Program-made: the position numbers and the translations under genes
Notes under the pieces: generated by a model
Seen by the model: the letters and a program-made list of their open reading frames with translations, nothing else
Databases searched by the model: none
Told to the model about the DNA's origin: nothing
In this document: piece by piece, positions 8,931 to 18,541 of the stretch
Numbering within the stretch: position 1 is the stretch's first letter
How the letters are laid out: the number at the start of each line of letters is the position of its first letter
Origin: Paucisalibacillus globulus
GTDB lineage: Bacteria > Bacillota > Bacilli > Bacillales > Amphibacillaceae
NCBI RefSeq assembly: GCF_900184735.1
Contig: NZ_LT855393.1
Location: forward strand, 62,001 to 126,000
DNA: 64,000 bases
Direction of reading: 5' to 3'

Positions 8931-9294
8931 AAATGATGCATGACTCATGCCCTTTCTTCCTTTCAACCTAAATCTCCCTGCCAAATGATGCATGGCTCAT
9001 GCCCTTTCTTCTTTTCAATCTACATTCCCCTTCAAAATGATGCACGACACATGCCTTTTCTTCTTTTCAACCTAAATCTCCCTGCCAAATGATGCATGGC
9101 TCATGCCCTTTCTTCCTTTCAACCTAAATCTCCCTGCCAAATGATGCATGGCTCATGCCCTTTCTTCTTTTCAACCTACATTCCTCTTCAAAATGATGCA
9201 CGGCACATGCCTTTTCTTCTTTTCAATCTACATTCCCCTTCAAAATGATGCACGGCACATGCTCTTTCTTCCTTTCAACCTCGCATCTGCTATG
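8931..9294. repeat. 52-bp tandem repeat, seven units
   Basis: Units begin at 8931, 8983, 9035, 9087, 9139, 9191 and 9243, exactly 52 bp apart, each starting AAATGATGCA. Some units carry GCATGGCTCATGCC (a GCATG/CATGC hairpin), others GCACGGCACATGCC, so there are two sub-types. Degraded units are visible upstream from about 8827. The 787-bp stretch 8698-9484 otherwise holds only a terminator and a promoter. The period is not a multiple of three and stops occur, so it is not protein-coding. Confidence 0.9.
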
Positions 9295-9331
9295 AAATGT
9301 CTAAATAATTCCGGTAATTACCGTACCTCTT

Positions 9332-9361
9332 TTGGTCCTTCTAAAGATTATTGCTTATAAT
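9332..9361 (+). promoter_or_regulatory. Candidate sigma-A promoter for pncB-nadE
   Basis: TTGGTC, an 18-bp spacer and TATAAT. A perfect 12-bp palindrome CGGTAATTACCG lies just upstream (9312-9323) and could be an operator (inference). Confidence 0.45.
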
Positions 9362-9484
9362 ATAAAGAAAGGCACTTCAATCGAATGAGAATTACCCGGT
9401 ATCCATACGAAAAGTAGTAAAAAACTAATTGTAAGAAATAAATTGGAAAGAATAACATAACACCCACTTTAGGAGGTTGTTGTC

Positions 9485-10933
9485 ATGAACTATTCGGATG
9501 ATAGTCTGGCCCTTCATACCGATTTATATCAAATCAATATGGCAGAAACGTACTGGGCGGATAATGTCCACGAACGCCGCGCAGTATTTGACTTATACTT
9601 TCGCAAGTTACCATTCGGAAACGGTTATGCTGTTTTTGCCGGATTGGAAAAGGTAATCAACTTTATCCAAAACTTTAAATTTACGGAGACGGACATCCAA
9701 TACTTATCAGAGTTAGGTTATAAAGAAGATTTTCTTAGTTATTTAAAAACATTACGTTTCACCGGTTCCATTCAATCTGTCCAAGAAGGGGAAATCGTAT
9801 TCGGAAATGAACCGCTACTCCGTGTCGAAGCAACGTTAGTAGAGGCCCAACTGCTCGAAACAGCTCTATTAAATATAATTAATTACCAAACATTAATTGC
9901 CACTAAGGCCTCTCGTATTAAACATCTAGCTACAGATAAGACACTCATGGAATTTGGTTCTAGAAGAGCACAAGAAATGGACGCTGCCATCTGGGGTACT
10001 CGCGCTGCTTTCATTGGTGGTTTCCACGCTACAAGTAATGTTCGGGCTGGAAAGTTATTCGGCATCCCAGTCGCTGGAACCCATTCACATGCGATGGTTC
10101 AAGCCTATCAAGATGAATATGTAGCCTTCAGTAAATATGCTGAACGTCATAAAAACTGTGTCTTCTTGGTGGATACGTATGATACCTTAAAATCCGGTGT
10201 ACCCAATGCCATTCGGGTAGCAAAAGAATACGGGGACAAAATTAACTTCTTAGGAGTTCGTTTAGATAGCGGGGACCTAGCATACCTGTCAAAAGAAACA
10301 AGAAAAATGTTAGATCAAGCTGGATTTAAGGACGCGAAGATTTACGCATCAAATGATTTAGATGAATCCACAATCGCTAGCCTCCATACCCAAGGGGCTA
10401 AGATTGATGTGTACGGGGTAGGTACGAAACTAATTACCGCCTTCGACCAACCTGCTTTGGGTGCGGTCTATAAATTAGTTGCCATCGAAAATGAACATGG
10501 TGAATTAGAAGATACAATCAAAATATCTGGTAATCCAGAAAAACTAACCACACCAGGGAAAAAGAAAGTATATCGCATCATCAATACAACCAATCAACGT
10601 TCTGAAGGGGACTATATTACCCTCGAGCATGAAGATCCGAATCAAGAGGAACGAATTAAGATGTTCCATCCCATCCACACCTACATTAGTAAGTTTGTGA
10701 CCTGTTTTGAAGCAATTGAATTACATCATACCATTTTTCAGGATGGTCAATTAGTGTATCAAACACCAAGTCTAACCGATATACAAGACTATGTAGAAAA
10801 ACAATTAGATCTGTTATGGGATGAATATAAACGGACGATTAACCCAGAGGAATACCCGGTGGACCTAAGTACAAAAACATGGGAAAACAAAATGAAAAAG
10901 ATTGAAGAAGTACGTCACAACATTAAGAAATAG
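9485..10933 (+). CDS. pncB: Nicotinate phosphoribosyltransferase
   Basis: 482 aa. Converts nicotinate and PRPP to nicotinate mononucleotide, the entry step of the Preiss-Handler NAD salvage route. Family signatures are LHTDLYQINMAETYW at the start, FGSRRAQEMDAAI, the GTHSHAMVQ motif and GVRLDSGDL. Length is usual for the Gram-positive form. A strong AGGAGG lies before the ATG. It is followed 54 bp later by nadE, so one operon supplies the first and last steps of NAD salvage. Confidence 0.95.
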   Translation: MNYSDDSLALHTDLYQINMAETYWADNVHERRAVFDLYFRKLPFGNGYAVFAGLEKVINFIQNFKFTETDIQYLSELGYKEDFLSYLKTLRFTGSIQSVQEGEIVFGNEPLLRVEATLVEAQLLETALLNIINYQTLIATKASRIKHLATDKTLMEFGSRRAQEMDAAIWGTRAAFIGGFHATSNVRAGKLFGIPVAGTHSHAMVQAYQDEYVAFSKYAERHKNCVFLVDTYDTLKSGVPNAIRVAKEYGDKINFLGVRLDSGDLAYLSKETRKMLDQAGFKDAKIYASNDLDESTIASLHTQGAKIDVYGVGTKLITAFDQPALGAVYKLVAIENEHGELEDTIKISGNPEKLTTPGKKKVYRIINTTNQRSEGDYITLEHEDPNQEERIKMFHPIHTYISKFVTCFEAIELHHTIFQDGQLVYQTPSLTDIQDYVEKQLDLLWDEYKRTINPEEYPVDLSTKTWENKMKKIEEVRHNIKK

Positions 10934-10987
10934 TAGACAAAATAATAAAAGATGTTCTACTATAGCACTATACAAGGGGGTATCGTT

Positions 10988-11812
10988 ATGAGCAACTTGC
11001 AAGAAACCATTATTAAAGAATTAGAAGTAAAACCTACTATCAACCCGAAAGAGGAAATTAGAAAACGAGTGGACTTCTTAAAGGAATATTTAAAGAAGAA
11101 CAGTTTCTCAAAAGGATATGTATTAGGTATATCCGGTGGACAAGATTCTACACTAGCTGGGAAGCTCGCTCAATTAGCTGTGGATGAACTAAATGAATCC
11201 ACTTCAGGAGAATATCAATTTATCGCGGTTCGCCTTCCTTATGGAGAGCAGTTTGATGAAGACGATTGTCAAGATGCGATTGACTTTATTAATCCAAGTA
11301 AAGTCTTTACTGTCAATATTAAAAATGCGGTTGATGCCAGTGTTGCCTCACTACATGATGCCGGCGTGTCCATCAGTGATTTTCTAAAAGGTAATGAAAA
11401 GGCTCGGGAAAGAATGAAGGTACAGTATAGTATTGGTGGAACTCATCAATGCTTTGTCATTGGAACTGATCATGCAGGTGAAGCCGTTACAGGATTCTTC
11501 ACAAAGCATGGTGATGGCGGATGTGATTTAATACCACTATTCGGATTAAATAAAGGTCAAGGCAAACAATTACTAAAAGAACTCGGGTGCCCAGAACATT
11601 TATATCAAAAAACCCCGACAGCTGACTTAGAAGAAAATAAACCAGCACTTCCGGATGAAACAGCATTAGGTGTAACCTATGAAGAAATTGACCAATATTT
11701 AGAAGGAAAAGAAGTATCCGAATCAAGTAAGGAACGAATTGAAACATTATACATGAATTCAAGACATAAACGAAATACCGCTGTATCTATTTATGATGAG
11801 TGGTGGAAATAG
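10988..11812 (+). CDS. nadE: Ammonia-dependent NAD(+) synthase
   Basis: 274 aa. Amidates deamido-NAD to NAD using ATP and ammonia. The P-loop [19 protein letters not shown] (SGGxDS) of the N-type ATP pyrophosphatases, [19 protein letters not shown] and KTPTADLEE are all present. There is no glutaminase domain, which matches the short ammonia-dependent bacterial form. The ATG at 10988 follows AAGGGGG; the upstream extension to 10952 has no ribosome site. Second gene of the pncB operon, closed by a terminator. Confidence 0.95.
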   Translation: MSNLQETIIKELEVKPTINPKEEIRKRVDFLKEYLKKNSFSKGYVLGISGGQDSTLAGKLAQLAVDELNESTSGEYQFIAVRLPYGEQFDEDDCQDAIDFINPSKVFTVNIKNAVDASVASLHDAGVSISDFLKGNEKARERMKVQYSIGGTHQCFVIGTDHAGEAVTGFFTKHGDGGCDLIPLFGLNKGQGKQLLKELGCPEHLYQKTPTADLEENKPALPDETALGVTYEEIDQYLEGKEVSESSKERIETLYMNSRHKRNTAVSIYDEWWK

Positions 11813-11830
11813 CAGTCTCAGGAGGCTCGG

Positions 11831-11857
11831 GCATTGGAAAATTCCAATGCTTTTTTT
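11831..11857 (+). terminator. Terminator after nadE
   Basis: Perfect GCATTGG(aaaatt)CCAATGC stem followed by T7. Confidence 0.9.
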
Positions 11858-11986
11858 CTTATTTAGATTCCCTTGTAATATTATTGTCATCTGTTTTTAA
11901 ACACCATTTATGTTTATTTGACCCATAAAAAGTGAATAGAATAGTAAATCCTAAAGCACACGAACTCGGGAAGGGAGTAGATTTAC

Positions 11987-12493
11987 GTGGAAGGATTTAA
12001 TCATATTTTAGTTGCATTTGATGGGTCTGATTCTAGTGTATTAGCTCTAAAAAAAGCGGAATACTTATCAAAGTTAAGTGACGCAAAGCTAACCGTTACT
12101 TATGTGCATGATTCATCAACCGAGACAAGCTTAAAACCGGGAGCCACCCCAAACGATAATCCTAGATTATTTTATTCCAGCACTTATGTTGGAGTAGTGC
12201 CCACTCCAGGTGAAGGAGTATACCGGGAAACAGAAAACACCCAGCAACTAGATCATATAACAGAACGAATCGTTGCTGATGCAAGGTCAAAACTTTCAAC
12301 CATTATTAAAGCTGACTATGAAGTGTTAGTAGGAAAGCCCGCAGATAAACTTATCGAATTTGCAAATAAAGAGGATATTGATTTGATCATCATGGGTAAC
12401 CGTGGAATTAGTGGCCTTAAGAAGATTGTGACGGGTAGTGTGAGTAAAAAAGTATTGGATGAAGCGAATTGTCCCGTATTAGTTGTTAAATAA
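11987..12493 (+). CDS. Universal stress protein (UspA family)
   Basis: 168 aa. N-terminal ILVAFDGSDSS strand and C-terminal MGNRGISGLKKIVTGS, which fits the ATP-binding rule G-2x-G-9x-G-S, followed by the closing CPVLVVK strand. These small cytoplasmic proteins bind ATP and accumulate under stress. The start is GTG at 11987 with AAGGGAG nine bases upstream. Monocistronic with its own terminator. Confidence 0.92.
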   Translation: MEGFNHILVAFDGSDSSVLALKKAEYLSKLSDAKLTVTYVHDSSTETSLKPGATPNDNPRLFYSSTYVGVVPTPGEGVYRETENTQQLDHITERIVADARSKLSTIIKADYEVLVGKPADKLIEFANKEDIDLIIMGNRGISGLKKIVTGSVSKKVLDEANCPVLVVK

Positions 12494-12495
12494 TA

Positions 12496-12538
12496 GAACC
12501 ACCTGGTAAATGCCTGTAGGATTTACCAGGTGGTTCTT
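12496..12538. terminator. Strong terminator between convergent genes
   Basis: Perfect 16-bp stem GAACCACCTGGTAAAT with ATTTACCAGGTGGTTC, ending TTTC on the plus strand. Confidence 0.85.
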
Positions 12539-12568
12539 TCGTTATGTATTCTGATACCCAGCTTACTA

Positions 12569-13321
12569 TTATCTGAATAGATCCTCTATCCCCAAAAACG
12601 CTGTCAATGGTTGTTTCCTTCCTTCTTCATACCACCGATGATACTCTTCAAACACTTGATAAACATTATGATTAGCTCGTTCCTCAACCAAGTATTTGAT
12701 CGCATGAAAGCTTCTCCAATAATCAAACATAATACTAGTTAGACTTCCCTTGTAACTTGCTTGTCCAAATTCATCCAAGGAGTGTCTCCCGTATTTATCT
12801 TTGAACATCTTAATTAACTCCGCTTCAATATGTGCAAATCGGTCAAATTCAAAATCACTCAGAATAATTCTCCGCGGCAAATACTCGCACATTCCTTCTT
12901 CAAACCAAATACTATCACGGCGTTCCTCATCAAACTCATCAGGGAACAAATCCAAGTGATGGGTCAATTCATGTGCTAAAATAGTAAAGATATGTACATC
13001 AGGCATTGTTAAATAAAAATCTTCTATTTCAGGATGTTTCTTACCCTCTAATTGGTTAATAAACAGCTTTCTCCAATCATCCTCATCTGGCGAGAAATAG
13101 ATTAAATCTTTATTGGTAAAAGCCGGGATTGGAATCGTGGAAAAAGTCGTCGTAGCAAGTTCCGATGTTGTCCATACGATTCCCTTTGGCAAATCCCTTA
13201 ATTGAAAATTCTCCTGTAATTCTTGTTGATACGCAAATAAGTCCTCTGAAAACCGTTCAATCGTACTCTGATATTTTTCGTAATCACTCGTATTCTCGTA
13301 AGCATAGATATGTTTCATCAT
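12569..13321 (-). CDS. Putative gluzincin-type zinc metallopeptidase
   Basis: 250 aa, no signal peptide. It has HELTHH at residues 117-122 and, about 20 residues on, WFEEGMCEYLPR, which supplies a third zinc ligand glutamate as in gluzincins (HExxH plus E). I do not recognise a specific family. Either of two adjacent ATGs can be the start behind GGAGGGAAA. Convergent with the stress protein and 43 bp downstream of the DUF1646 gene on the same strand, so the two may be co-transcribed. Confidence 0.7.
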   Translation of the reverse strand: MMKHIYAYENTSDYEKYQSTIERFSEDLFAYQQELQENFQLRDLPKGIVWTTSELATTTFSTIPIPAFTNKDLIYFSPDEDDWRKLFINQLEGKKHPEIEDFYLTMPDVHIFTILAHELTHHLDLFPDEFDEERRDSIWFEEGMCEYLPRRIILSDFEFDRFAHIEAELIKMFKDKYGRHSLDEFGQASYKGSLTSIMFDYWRSFHAIKYLVEERANHNVYQVFEEYHRWYEEGRKQPLTAFLGIEDLFR

Positions 13322-13364
13322 TTTCCCTCCACGTCATTATCATAGCATAGATAACTACGATAAC

Positions 13365-14381
13365 TTATCCCACAAAGAGCAAATAAATGAAAAACACAAT
13401 CATCACCATCAAACCAAAAGGCACTCCATATCTTGCCCATTCTCTACTAGTTATCCCTAGCTTATTAGCAGAGATGATGTTAGGAATATTTCCAGGAATG
13501 AGCATTCCACCACTAATAATTAAGCCTAACAGCAAGAATCGAATAGTTTCTGTACTCATGGCCGGACTAATTTCTGCTGCAGCTAATGTAGCATTATCCA
13601 ACACAGCGGAGATCATATTAATCCAGTAAAGCATCCCTGGTTGTAAGTCCAATAAATAACGATTTACTAATGGCTCATACCCTGCACCAAGCAATGTTAA
13701 TCCCATTACAAACAAATAAATTTTAAAGGAACGTATCATAATCTCCGCATAGCTTTCTGCTTCATTAATCCCTTTTAAACTATCCGTACTTTTTTTAGGT
13801 TTCAATGTGAAAAAGGCAATCCAGCCAATTACAACAACAGCCAGTACGACTTCAAAACCAATTAATTGAAACAAATAAAAGAAGTCCTTCTGAAGTTTAC
13901 TTGTTGTAATGGTTGCTAAAGGTTCTCCAATTGGTGTTAATACCGCACCTAAACCAATCGAAAAGCAAGCTAAAATGACCGTTTGTACTTCCGTCTTCCG
14001 ATCCAGATTCAATATACTTACAATTGACACAAGCACAATGGCCGCAATAATCGCAGTAATCACACTCGATAACAATCCTAAAACAACAATGATCACCGAA
14101 AGAAACAAGCGGATATCAACCCTATTACTAATCATCAACATTCTTTTTTCAACTGGAGTTTTCAACCATTTGAATAATAGCCCTGCAGCTAAAACAGCGA
14201 TGGTAATGAAAATTGGGTCCTTCATGGCCTGTACAAATAATTCCCAATGAAAAACACCACTAACCTTTGCCGCTACCAATCCCATTAGAAATAAAAAGGG
14301 TTCTAGATTTTTCTCTATCGGTTTTACGAAGAATGGTAATAATAATACTAGTAATAAGATGATAGTAAGACCTGCAGTCAT
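13365..14381 (-). CDS. DUF1646-family membrane transporter
   Basis: 338 aa with about nine to ten transmembrane helices. GAVLTPIGEPLATI and ISGGMLIPGNIPNIISAN are re-entrant-like motifs seen in the DUF1646/ion-transporter superfamily related to NhaD and ArsB carriers. The ion transported is unknown. GGGAGGAAG precedes the ATG. Cytoplasmic-membrane location is certain from the hydrophobic pattern; transport is family inference. Confidence 0.75.
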   Translation of the reverse strand: MTAGLTIILLLVLLLPFFVKPIEKNLEPFLFLMGLVAAKVSGVFHWELFVQAMKDPIFITIAVLAAGLLFKWLKTPVEKRMLMISNRVDIRLFLSVIIVVLGLLSSVITAIIAAIVLVSIVSILNLDRKTEVQTVILACFSIGLGAVLTPIGEPLATITTSKLQKDFFYLFQLIGFEVVLAVVVIGWIAFFTLKPKKSTDSLKGINEAESYAEIMIRSFKIYLFVMGLTLLGAGYEPLVNRYLLDLQPGMLYWINMISAVLDNATLAAAEISPAMSTETIRFLLLGLIISGGMLIPGNIPNIISANKLGITSREWARYGVPFGLMVMIVFFIYLLFVG

Positions 14382-14471
14382 AGCTACTTCCTCCCAATAT
14401 ATTTTTACTTAATAAATCACGTTGTTGTCATTATATTTATTGCCTCTCTCATTCATGAGTGTATTCTCAAC

Positions 14472-14508
14472 AAAAAATAAAAGACCTCCGCAAGTTATTG
14501 CTTCGGTC
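14472..14508 (-). terminator. Terminator after membrane protein gene
   Basis: On the minus strand GACCgAAGC pairs imperfectly with CTTGcggaGGTC and is followed by TTTTATTTTTT. Confidence 0.65.
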
Positions 14509-14530
14509 CCCTTTGTTTATCATCATTATG

Positions 14531-15076
14531 CTATTTTTGCGTCAATCTCTTATTTTCCTTCGTTAACAATATACTAGTAATCAAGTAAATGATACTTAAC
14601 CCAAATGGTAGAATCGTATAAACATGCTCCATAAATATTAAGCCCATAACGGAAGCAAATACAACAACAGCTATCGATTGAAAAATAAATGCTTTACTAT
14701 TGTATAATGCACTGAATGGTAGGAAGTGTGCTCCAGTTAGTACCGCTATAACAAATGGTAGCCATTCTATTCTTTCTATGTAGACTAGAATTAAGATTGG
14801 TGCAAACAGGATCTGCATACCTCCGATTACGCCAGCTATATTGGATAATGGATTATCCTTCGCAACAAAATCAATCTTTAATAGGTTTGATACAAGTAGC
14901 CCCAAAGGGAATAGCATTCCTATCCCGATCAAATGAAATAATCCTAATAGATTGATGTGCATATCAATGAAACTTAGAATCCCCATTAACAACCAAAACA
15001 CTGTTCCAACGTAAAACATGGCAATACCCTTTTTCGTTCGTTTCATTAAATCCATTTTTGTTTCTATTGCATTCAT
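14531..15076 (-). CDS. DUF7010-like integral membrane protein
   Basis: 181 aa with about six transmembrane helices. The stretch GIGMLFPLGLLVSNLLKIDF followed by a short loop and a GG-rich helix resembles small Bacillaceae membrane proteins assigned to DUF7010; no function is known. I begin at the ATG at 15076, seven bases after GGGGGA; the frame extends five codons further to a TTG inside that site. Confidence 0.6.
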   Translation of the reverse strand: MNAIETKMDLMKRTKKGIAMFYVGTVFWLLMGILSFIDMHINLLGLFHLIGIGMLFPLGLLVSNLLKIDFVAKDNPLSNIAGVIGGMQILFAPILILVYIERIEWLPFVIAVLTGAHFLPFSALYNSKAFIFQSIAVVVFASVMGLIFMEHVYTILPFGLSIIYLITSILLTKENKRLTQK

Positions 15077-15216
15077 GCAGCTGTCCCCCAAGTCATTTAA
15101 GATGGTTATTTTCTAAAGAGATTGTTGGTGTTTAGGTTAGGCTAACCTATCAAATAGTCGATAGAAACTGTGCACTAACTGGTTTAAATACAACACAATT
15201 AGTTAATGGGTATAAC

Positions 15217-15420
15217 TGTGCGACACCGCTCCGGCAGAATACTCTGCTTTCCACGGGCACGGCCTCAGCCTCCTCGAGGAAAGTTCGCCTCTCTAGGAGT
15301 CTTCGGACACGTGCTATTCCCGTAGGACTAGGAAGGCTTCGGCAGCATAAACATCGCACGAAGAAAATTGTTCTTTATTTCGAGGAGTCTCCGTATTCTG
15401 CCTGCGCTAGTTTGGGTTTT
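15217..15420. repeat. GC-rich structured intergenic repeat element
   Basis: The 647-bp gap 15077-15723 contains a block much richer in G and C than its surroundings, with CTCCGGCAGAATAC at the left and CCGTATTCTGCC at the right; GGCAGAATAC (15233-15242) and GTATTCTGCC (15393-15402) are a perfect 10-bp inverted repeat 150 bp apart. Inside are CTTTCCACGGGCACGG and CTATTCCCGTAGGA. Similar non-coding blocks recur between genes of many Bacillaceae genomes as I recall them. No credible gene. The rest of the gap (15421-15670) shows nothing I can name. Confidence 0.6.
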
Positions 15421-15673
15421 CTAATTTAAGGTAGTAAACGACTTTTGCGTTGGTTTTAAGTGCTTTTAATATTCACTTAATACCAGCGGAGTGTATTTCC
15501 GTAGCGGGTATGGTGCTCCCCCAAAAAGTTATTAGCCACGAGTTAAGCAACAATCTATAAAAAATAACCAAAGAAAAAGAATCATATTTTAGTACAAGTA
15601 TAACACAATAAACCGAGAGTATTTTTTCATTTCTGAATAAATAATCAGAATGCGATATTTCTTAGATATAAAC

Positions 15674-15708
15674 AAAAAATGGTAACTCTTAAGATCAGAG
15701 CTACCATT
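15674..15708 (-). terminator. Terminator after mqo
   Basis: AATGGTAgCTC...GAGtTACCATT stem on the minus strand followed by TTTTTTG. Confidence 0.8.
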
Positions 15709-15723
15709 CTATCATCAATTCAT

Positions 15724-17223
15724 TTACGCTTCTTGATACACATTCGTTAATTTAAGAGCTTGAGCTGTTGTTGTATGAATGTCTCTTGCAAGCTCTGGGT
15801 TATCGGTTAGTGATACGCCATAGGAAGGGACCATTTCTTTTATTTTTGGTTCCCATTCATCCATACGTTCTGGGAAACATCTTGCTAATACATCTAGCAT
15901 TACGTGAACAGCAGTGGATGCACCAGGAGAAGCACCTAGTAAAGCTGCTACTGAGCCGTCTGCAGCATTGACCACTTCTGTACCAAACTGAAGTGTACCT
16001 TTGCCACCAGCCTCTGATTCTTTAATGACCTGAACACGTTGACCAGCTACCACCATATCCCAATCTTCACTCTTCGCATTCGGAATAAATTCACGTAATT
16101 CTTCCATACGCTTTTCTTTGGATAGTAGAACCTGTTGAATTAAATATTTCGTAAGACCAAGATTCTTTAAACCTGCACCAATCATATTAATAACATTATG
16201 CAGTTTTACAGAAAGGAATAAATCTAGATATGATCCTGTTTTCAAGAACTTTGGCGAGAATCCTGCATATGGTCCGAACAGTAATGATTTCTTATTGTCG
16301 ATATATCGTGTGTCTAGATGTGGTACAGACATTGGCGGCGCACCAACCTTTGCCTTCCCATAGACTTTCGCCTGATGTTGTTCGACCACTTCTGGATTAT
16401 TACACACCATGAATAGACCACTAACAGGAAATCCACCAATTCCTTTTCCTTCTGGGATTCCTGACTTTTGTAGAAGATGTAAGCTTCCACCACCAGCTCC
16501 AAGGAAGACGAATTTAGCTGTATGGCGCTTTACGGTTCCGCTTTCAATATCTTTTACTTTCACTTCCCATGAACCATCACTGGTACGTTTCATGTTTTTC
16601 ACACTATGCTTGTAATGGATGGTTACATTTTGATTTTCTAAATGCGTAAACAAGGACCGAGTTAATGCACCGAAGTTAACATCTGTTCCCGATTCAATCT
16701 TCGTTGCAGCGATTGGCTCATCAGAAGTACGGCCATCCATAATTACTGGGATCCATTCTTTTAGCTTCCCTGGATCATCCGAAAACTCCATTCCTTCAAA
16801 TAAAGGATTTTTTGATAGCGCTTCAAATCGTTTTTTCAAAAAGGACACATTCTGTTCTCCATGAACTAAACTCATGTGAGGTAACGGCATAACAAAGTCC
16901 TGAGGATTTTGAATTAAATCTTTATTTACAAGATAAGACCAAAACTGTCTAGAAAGTTGAAACTGTTCATTCACCTTAATCGCTTTCGTAATATCGATTG
17001 TTCCATCGGATTTTTCTGGTGTATAGTTAAGCTCACATAGCGCAGCATGCCCCGTTCCTGCGTTATTCCATTCATTAGAGCTTTCCTCACCGGGTTTACC
17101 CAATTGTTCAAACACAGTAATATTCCAGTCCGGTACTAATTCCTTCAAAAGTGAACCTAAAGTTGCACTCATGATACCGGCACCAATTAAAATAACATCT
17201 GTTTTATTTTCATTGTTGCCCAT
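15724..17223 (-). CDS. mqo: Malate:quinone oxidoreductase
   Basis: 499 aa. FAD-dependent peripheral membrane enzyme that oxidises malate to oxaloacetate and passes electrons to quinone, bypassing or supplementing malate dehydrogenase. The N-terminal dinucleotide fold [32 protein letters not shown] and [10 protein letters not shown] are Mqo signatures. The ATG at 17223 has GGGG upstream; an ATG three codons earlier (17232) is also possible. Stands alone with its own terminator; aspA nearby would feed fumarate into the same part of the TCA cycle. Confidence 0.93.
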   Translation of the reverse strand: MGNNENKTDVILIGAGIMSATLGSLLKELVPDWNITVFEQLGKPGEESSNEWNNAGTGHAALCELNYTPEKSDGTIDITKAIKVNEQFQLSRQFWSYLVNKDLIQNPQDFVMPLPHMSLVHGEQNVSFLKKRFEALSKNPLFEGMEFSDDPGKLKEWIPVIMDGRTSDEPIAATKIESGTDVNFGALTRSLFTHLENQNVTIHYKHSVKNMKRTSDGSWEVKVKDIESGTVKRHTAKFVFLGAGGGSLHLLQKSGIPEGKGIGGFPVSGLFMVCNNPEVVEQHQAKVYGKAKVGAPPMSVPHLDTRYIDNKKSLLFGPYAGFSPKFLKTGSYLDLFLSVKLHNVINMIGAGLKNLGLTKYLIQQVLLSKEKRMEELREFIPNAKSEDWDMVVAGQRVQVIKESEAGGKGTLQFGTEVVNAADGSVAALLGASPGASTAVHVMLDVLARCFPERMDEWEPKIKEMVPSYGVSLTDNPELARDIHTTTAQALKLTNVYQEA

Positions 17224-17380
17224 TTTCCCCATCCCTATCTTCTAGAAGTGCAGAAAACGATGCAGGTTCCCCTTTTAAAAACAAAGGATTCAACCTAGTA
17301 ATACATCATTTCTGATTTCATTATATCATATTAATAGTTTATCAGAATTATTTTCCTATTACTAATCTGATGCGATTTAT

Positions 17381-17410
17381 ACCATGGGGACAGGTTCCTT
17401 GGTTCTTCAG
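17381..17410 (+). repeat. Dispersed palindrome family, half copy
   Basis: CCATGGGGACAGGTTCCTTGG is the left arm of the palindrome seen complete at 55427-55485. It lies in the 306-bp gap 17224-17529 upstream of the VOC gene; the rest of the gap is AT-rich promoter-type sequence. Confidence 0.75.
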
Positions 17411-17529
17411 AAGAAAAATCCCTAGGTATTTAATCTTTTTCTATTTTCTTTGTTTCTAGTAATAATACCCTATCGTCCTATATAATATATTTATCTGAAA
17501 AATCCGTAAAATATTGGGGGGTTAGATTA

Positions 17530-17907
17530 ATGGAAATATATCAAATAGAAAAAGTTGGTCAAATCGGAATACCTGTCAAAAATATAGAAAGAGCAATTGC
17601 GTTTTATAAAGATACACTTGGTCTTACACTATTATTTCATACGGATGGGTTGGCATTTTTTGAATGTAATGGCCTCAGACTCATGTTAAGTCTACCTGAA
17701 CAAGAGGAATTTGCTTACGCCAGTTCTGTTATCTATTTTCAAGTGAATAATCTTCATGAATACTACGAAGAATTGCTTGAAAAAGAAGTTACCTTTGTTG
17801 ATGAGCCACATGTGGTTGGAAAAATGGGCAATGTTGAGATCTGGATGGCATTCTTTAGGGATACAGAAGGAAATACACACGCAATTATGAGTGAGGTAGG
17901 GGTTTAA
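17530..17907 (+). CDS. VOC-family (glyoxalase/bleomycin-resistance) protein
   Basis: 125 aa, one VOC module: IGIPVKNIERAIAFYKDTLG at the start, FFECNGLRLML in the middle and FFRDTEGNTHAIMSE at the end, where the final glutamate is a usual metal ligand. Members are metal-dependent isomerases, dioxygenases or drug-binding proteins; this one has no assigned substrate. TTGGGGGGTT precedes the ATG. Flanked on both sides by copies of the dispersed palindrome. Confidence 0.88.
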   Translation: MEIYQIEKVGQIGIPVKNIERAIAFYKDTLGLTLLFHTDGLAFFECNGLRLMLSLPEQEEFAYASSVIYFQVNNLHEYYEELLEKEVTFVDEPHVVGKMGNVEIWMAFFRDTEGNTHAIMSEVGV

Positions 17908-17910
17908 ATA

Positions 17911-17956
17911 CTACGGGGCCAGTACAATTGAGCCAAAGAACCTGTCCCCATGGTTT
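17911..17956. repeat. Dispersed palindrome family, degenerate full copy
   Basis: ACGGGGCCAGTAC...GAGCC then AAGAACCTGTCCCCATGGT: an intact right arm and a decayed left arm, starting 4 bp after the VOC stop codon. Confidence 0.7.
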
Positions 17957-18063
17957 CGCCCTGAAAAATAATACTTTTACGTATATCTATTTCCTAATAT
18001 TTCATAATAAGATTGGAATGCCTTTTTGCACGACTTTTTTATTAGAATGAAGGAGATGGATAA

Positions 18064-18486
18064 ATGGAACAACAAGAGGTAAGGAAATCGATTGAAGATA
18101 TCCTAGCTAGTGACAACGCGGGGATTATGGCAACTGTAAAGGGAAATAAGCCACATGTACGATATATGACTTTCTACAATGAAGATCTGGTCCTATATAC
18201 TCCTACCAGCAAAGACACCGATAAAGCAGAGGAACTTGCCGAAAATCCTCATACCCATATATTAATTGGATATGACGGAGAAGGTTATGGGGATTCCTAT
18301 GTAGATTATGCGGGCAACGTTACCATTAAAGAAGATACTGATCTGAAAAATAAGCTTTGGAACGATCATATGGCCGTTTGGTTTAGTGGTCCTGATGATC
18401 CGAATTTAATCATTCTTCAAATTGAACCAACTGAGATTCGCCTGATGAATAATAAAGGAGATACCCCCATTACATTAGAGTTATAA
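18064..18486 (+). CDS. Pyridoxamine 5'-phosphate oxidase-like stress protein
   Basis: 140 aa, split-barrel flavin-binding fold of the general stress protein 26 group: GIMATVKGNKPHVRYMTF is the usual first strand pair, followed by DKAEELAENPHTHILIGYD. Such proteins bind FMN, F420 or haem; the reaction is not known here. A CofE-like protein also occurs in this window, but no direct link can be shown. AAGGAGATGG precedes the ATG. Confidence 0.8.
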   Translation: MEQQEVRKSIEDILASDNAGIMATVKGNKPHVRYMTFYNEDLVLYTPTSKDTDKAEELAENPHTHILIGYDGEGYGDSYVDYAGNVTIKEDTDLKNKLWNDHMAVWFSGPDDPNLIILQIEPTEIRLMNNKGDTPITLEL

Positions 18487-18495
18487 ACATAAAAA

Positions 18496-18529
18496 GACTG
18501 CCACTTATCTATTACGATAAATGGCAGTC
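18496..18529. terminator. Bidirectional terminator
   Basis: GACTGCCAcTTATC pairs with GATAAaTGGCAGTC between the convergent stress-protein and aspA genes, with A5 and T-rich flanks. Confidence 0.8.
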
Positions 18530-18541
18530 CCTATCAAATGA

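Noticed and set aside
8931-9294. Regular repeats that might be a CRISPR array
   Set aside because: The units are contiguous 52-bp repeats with no unique spacers between conserved parts, and no cas gene is near.
9148-9360. 70-codon frame on the plus strand within the tandem repeat
   Set aside because: It is made of the repeat read in shifting phase; the 52-bp period is not divisible by three and there is no ribosome site.
15150-15359. 69-codon frame on the minus strand in the GC-rich block
   Set aside because: Arg/Leu/Ser-rich translation of a non-coding GC-rich repeat; no ribosome site and no family resemblance.
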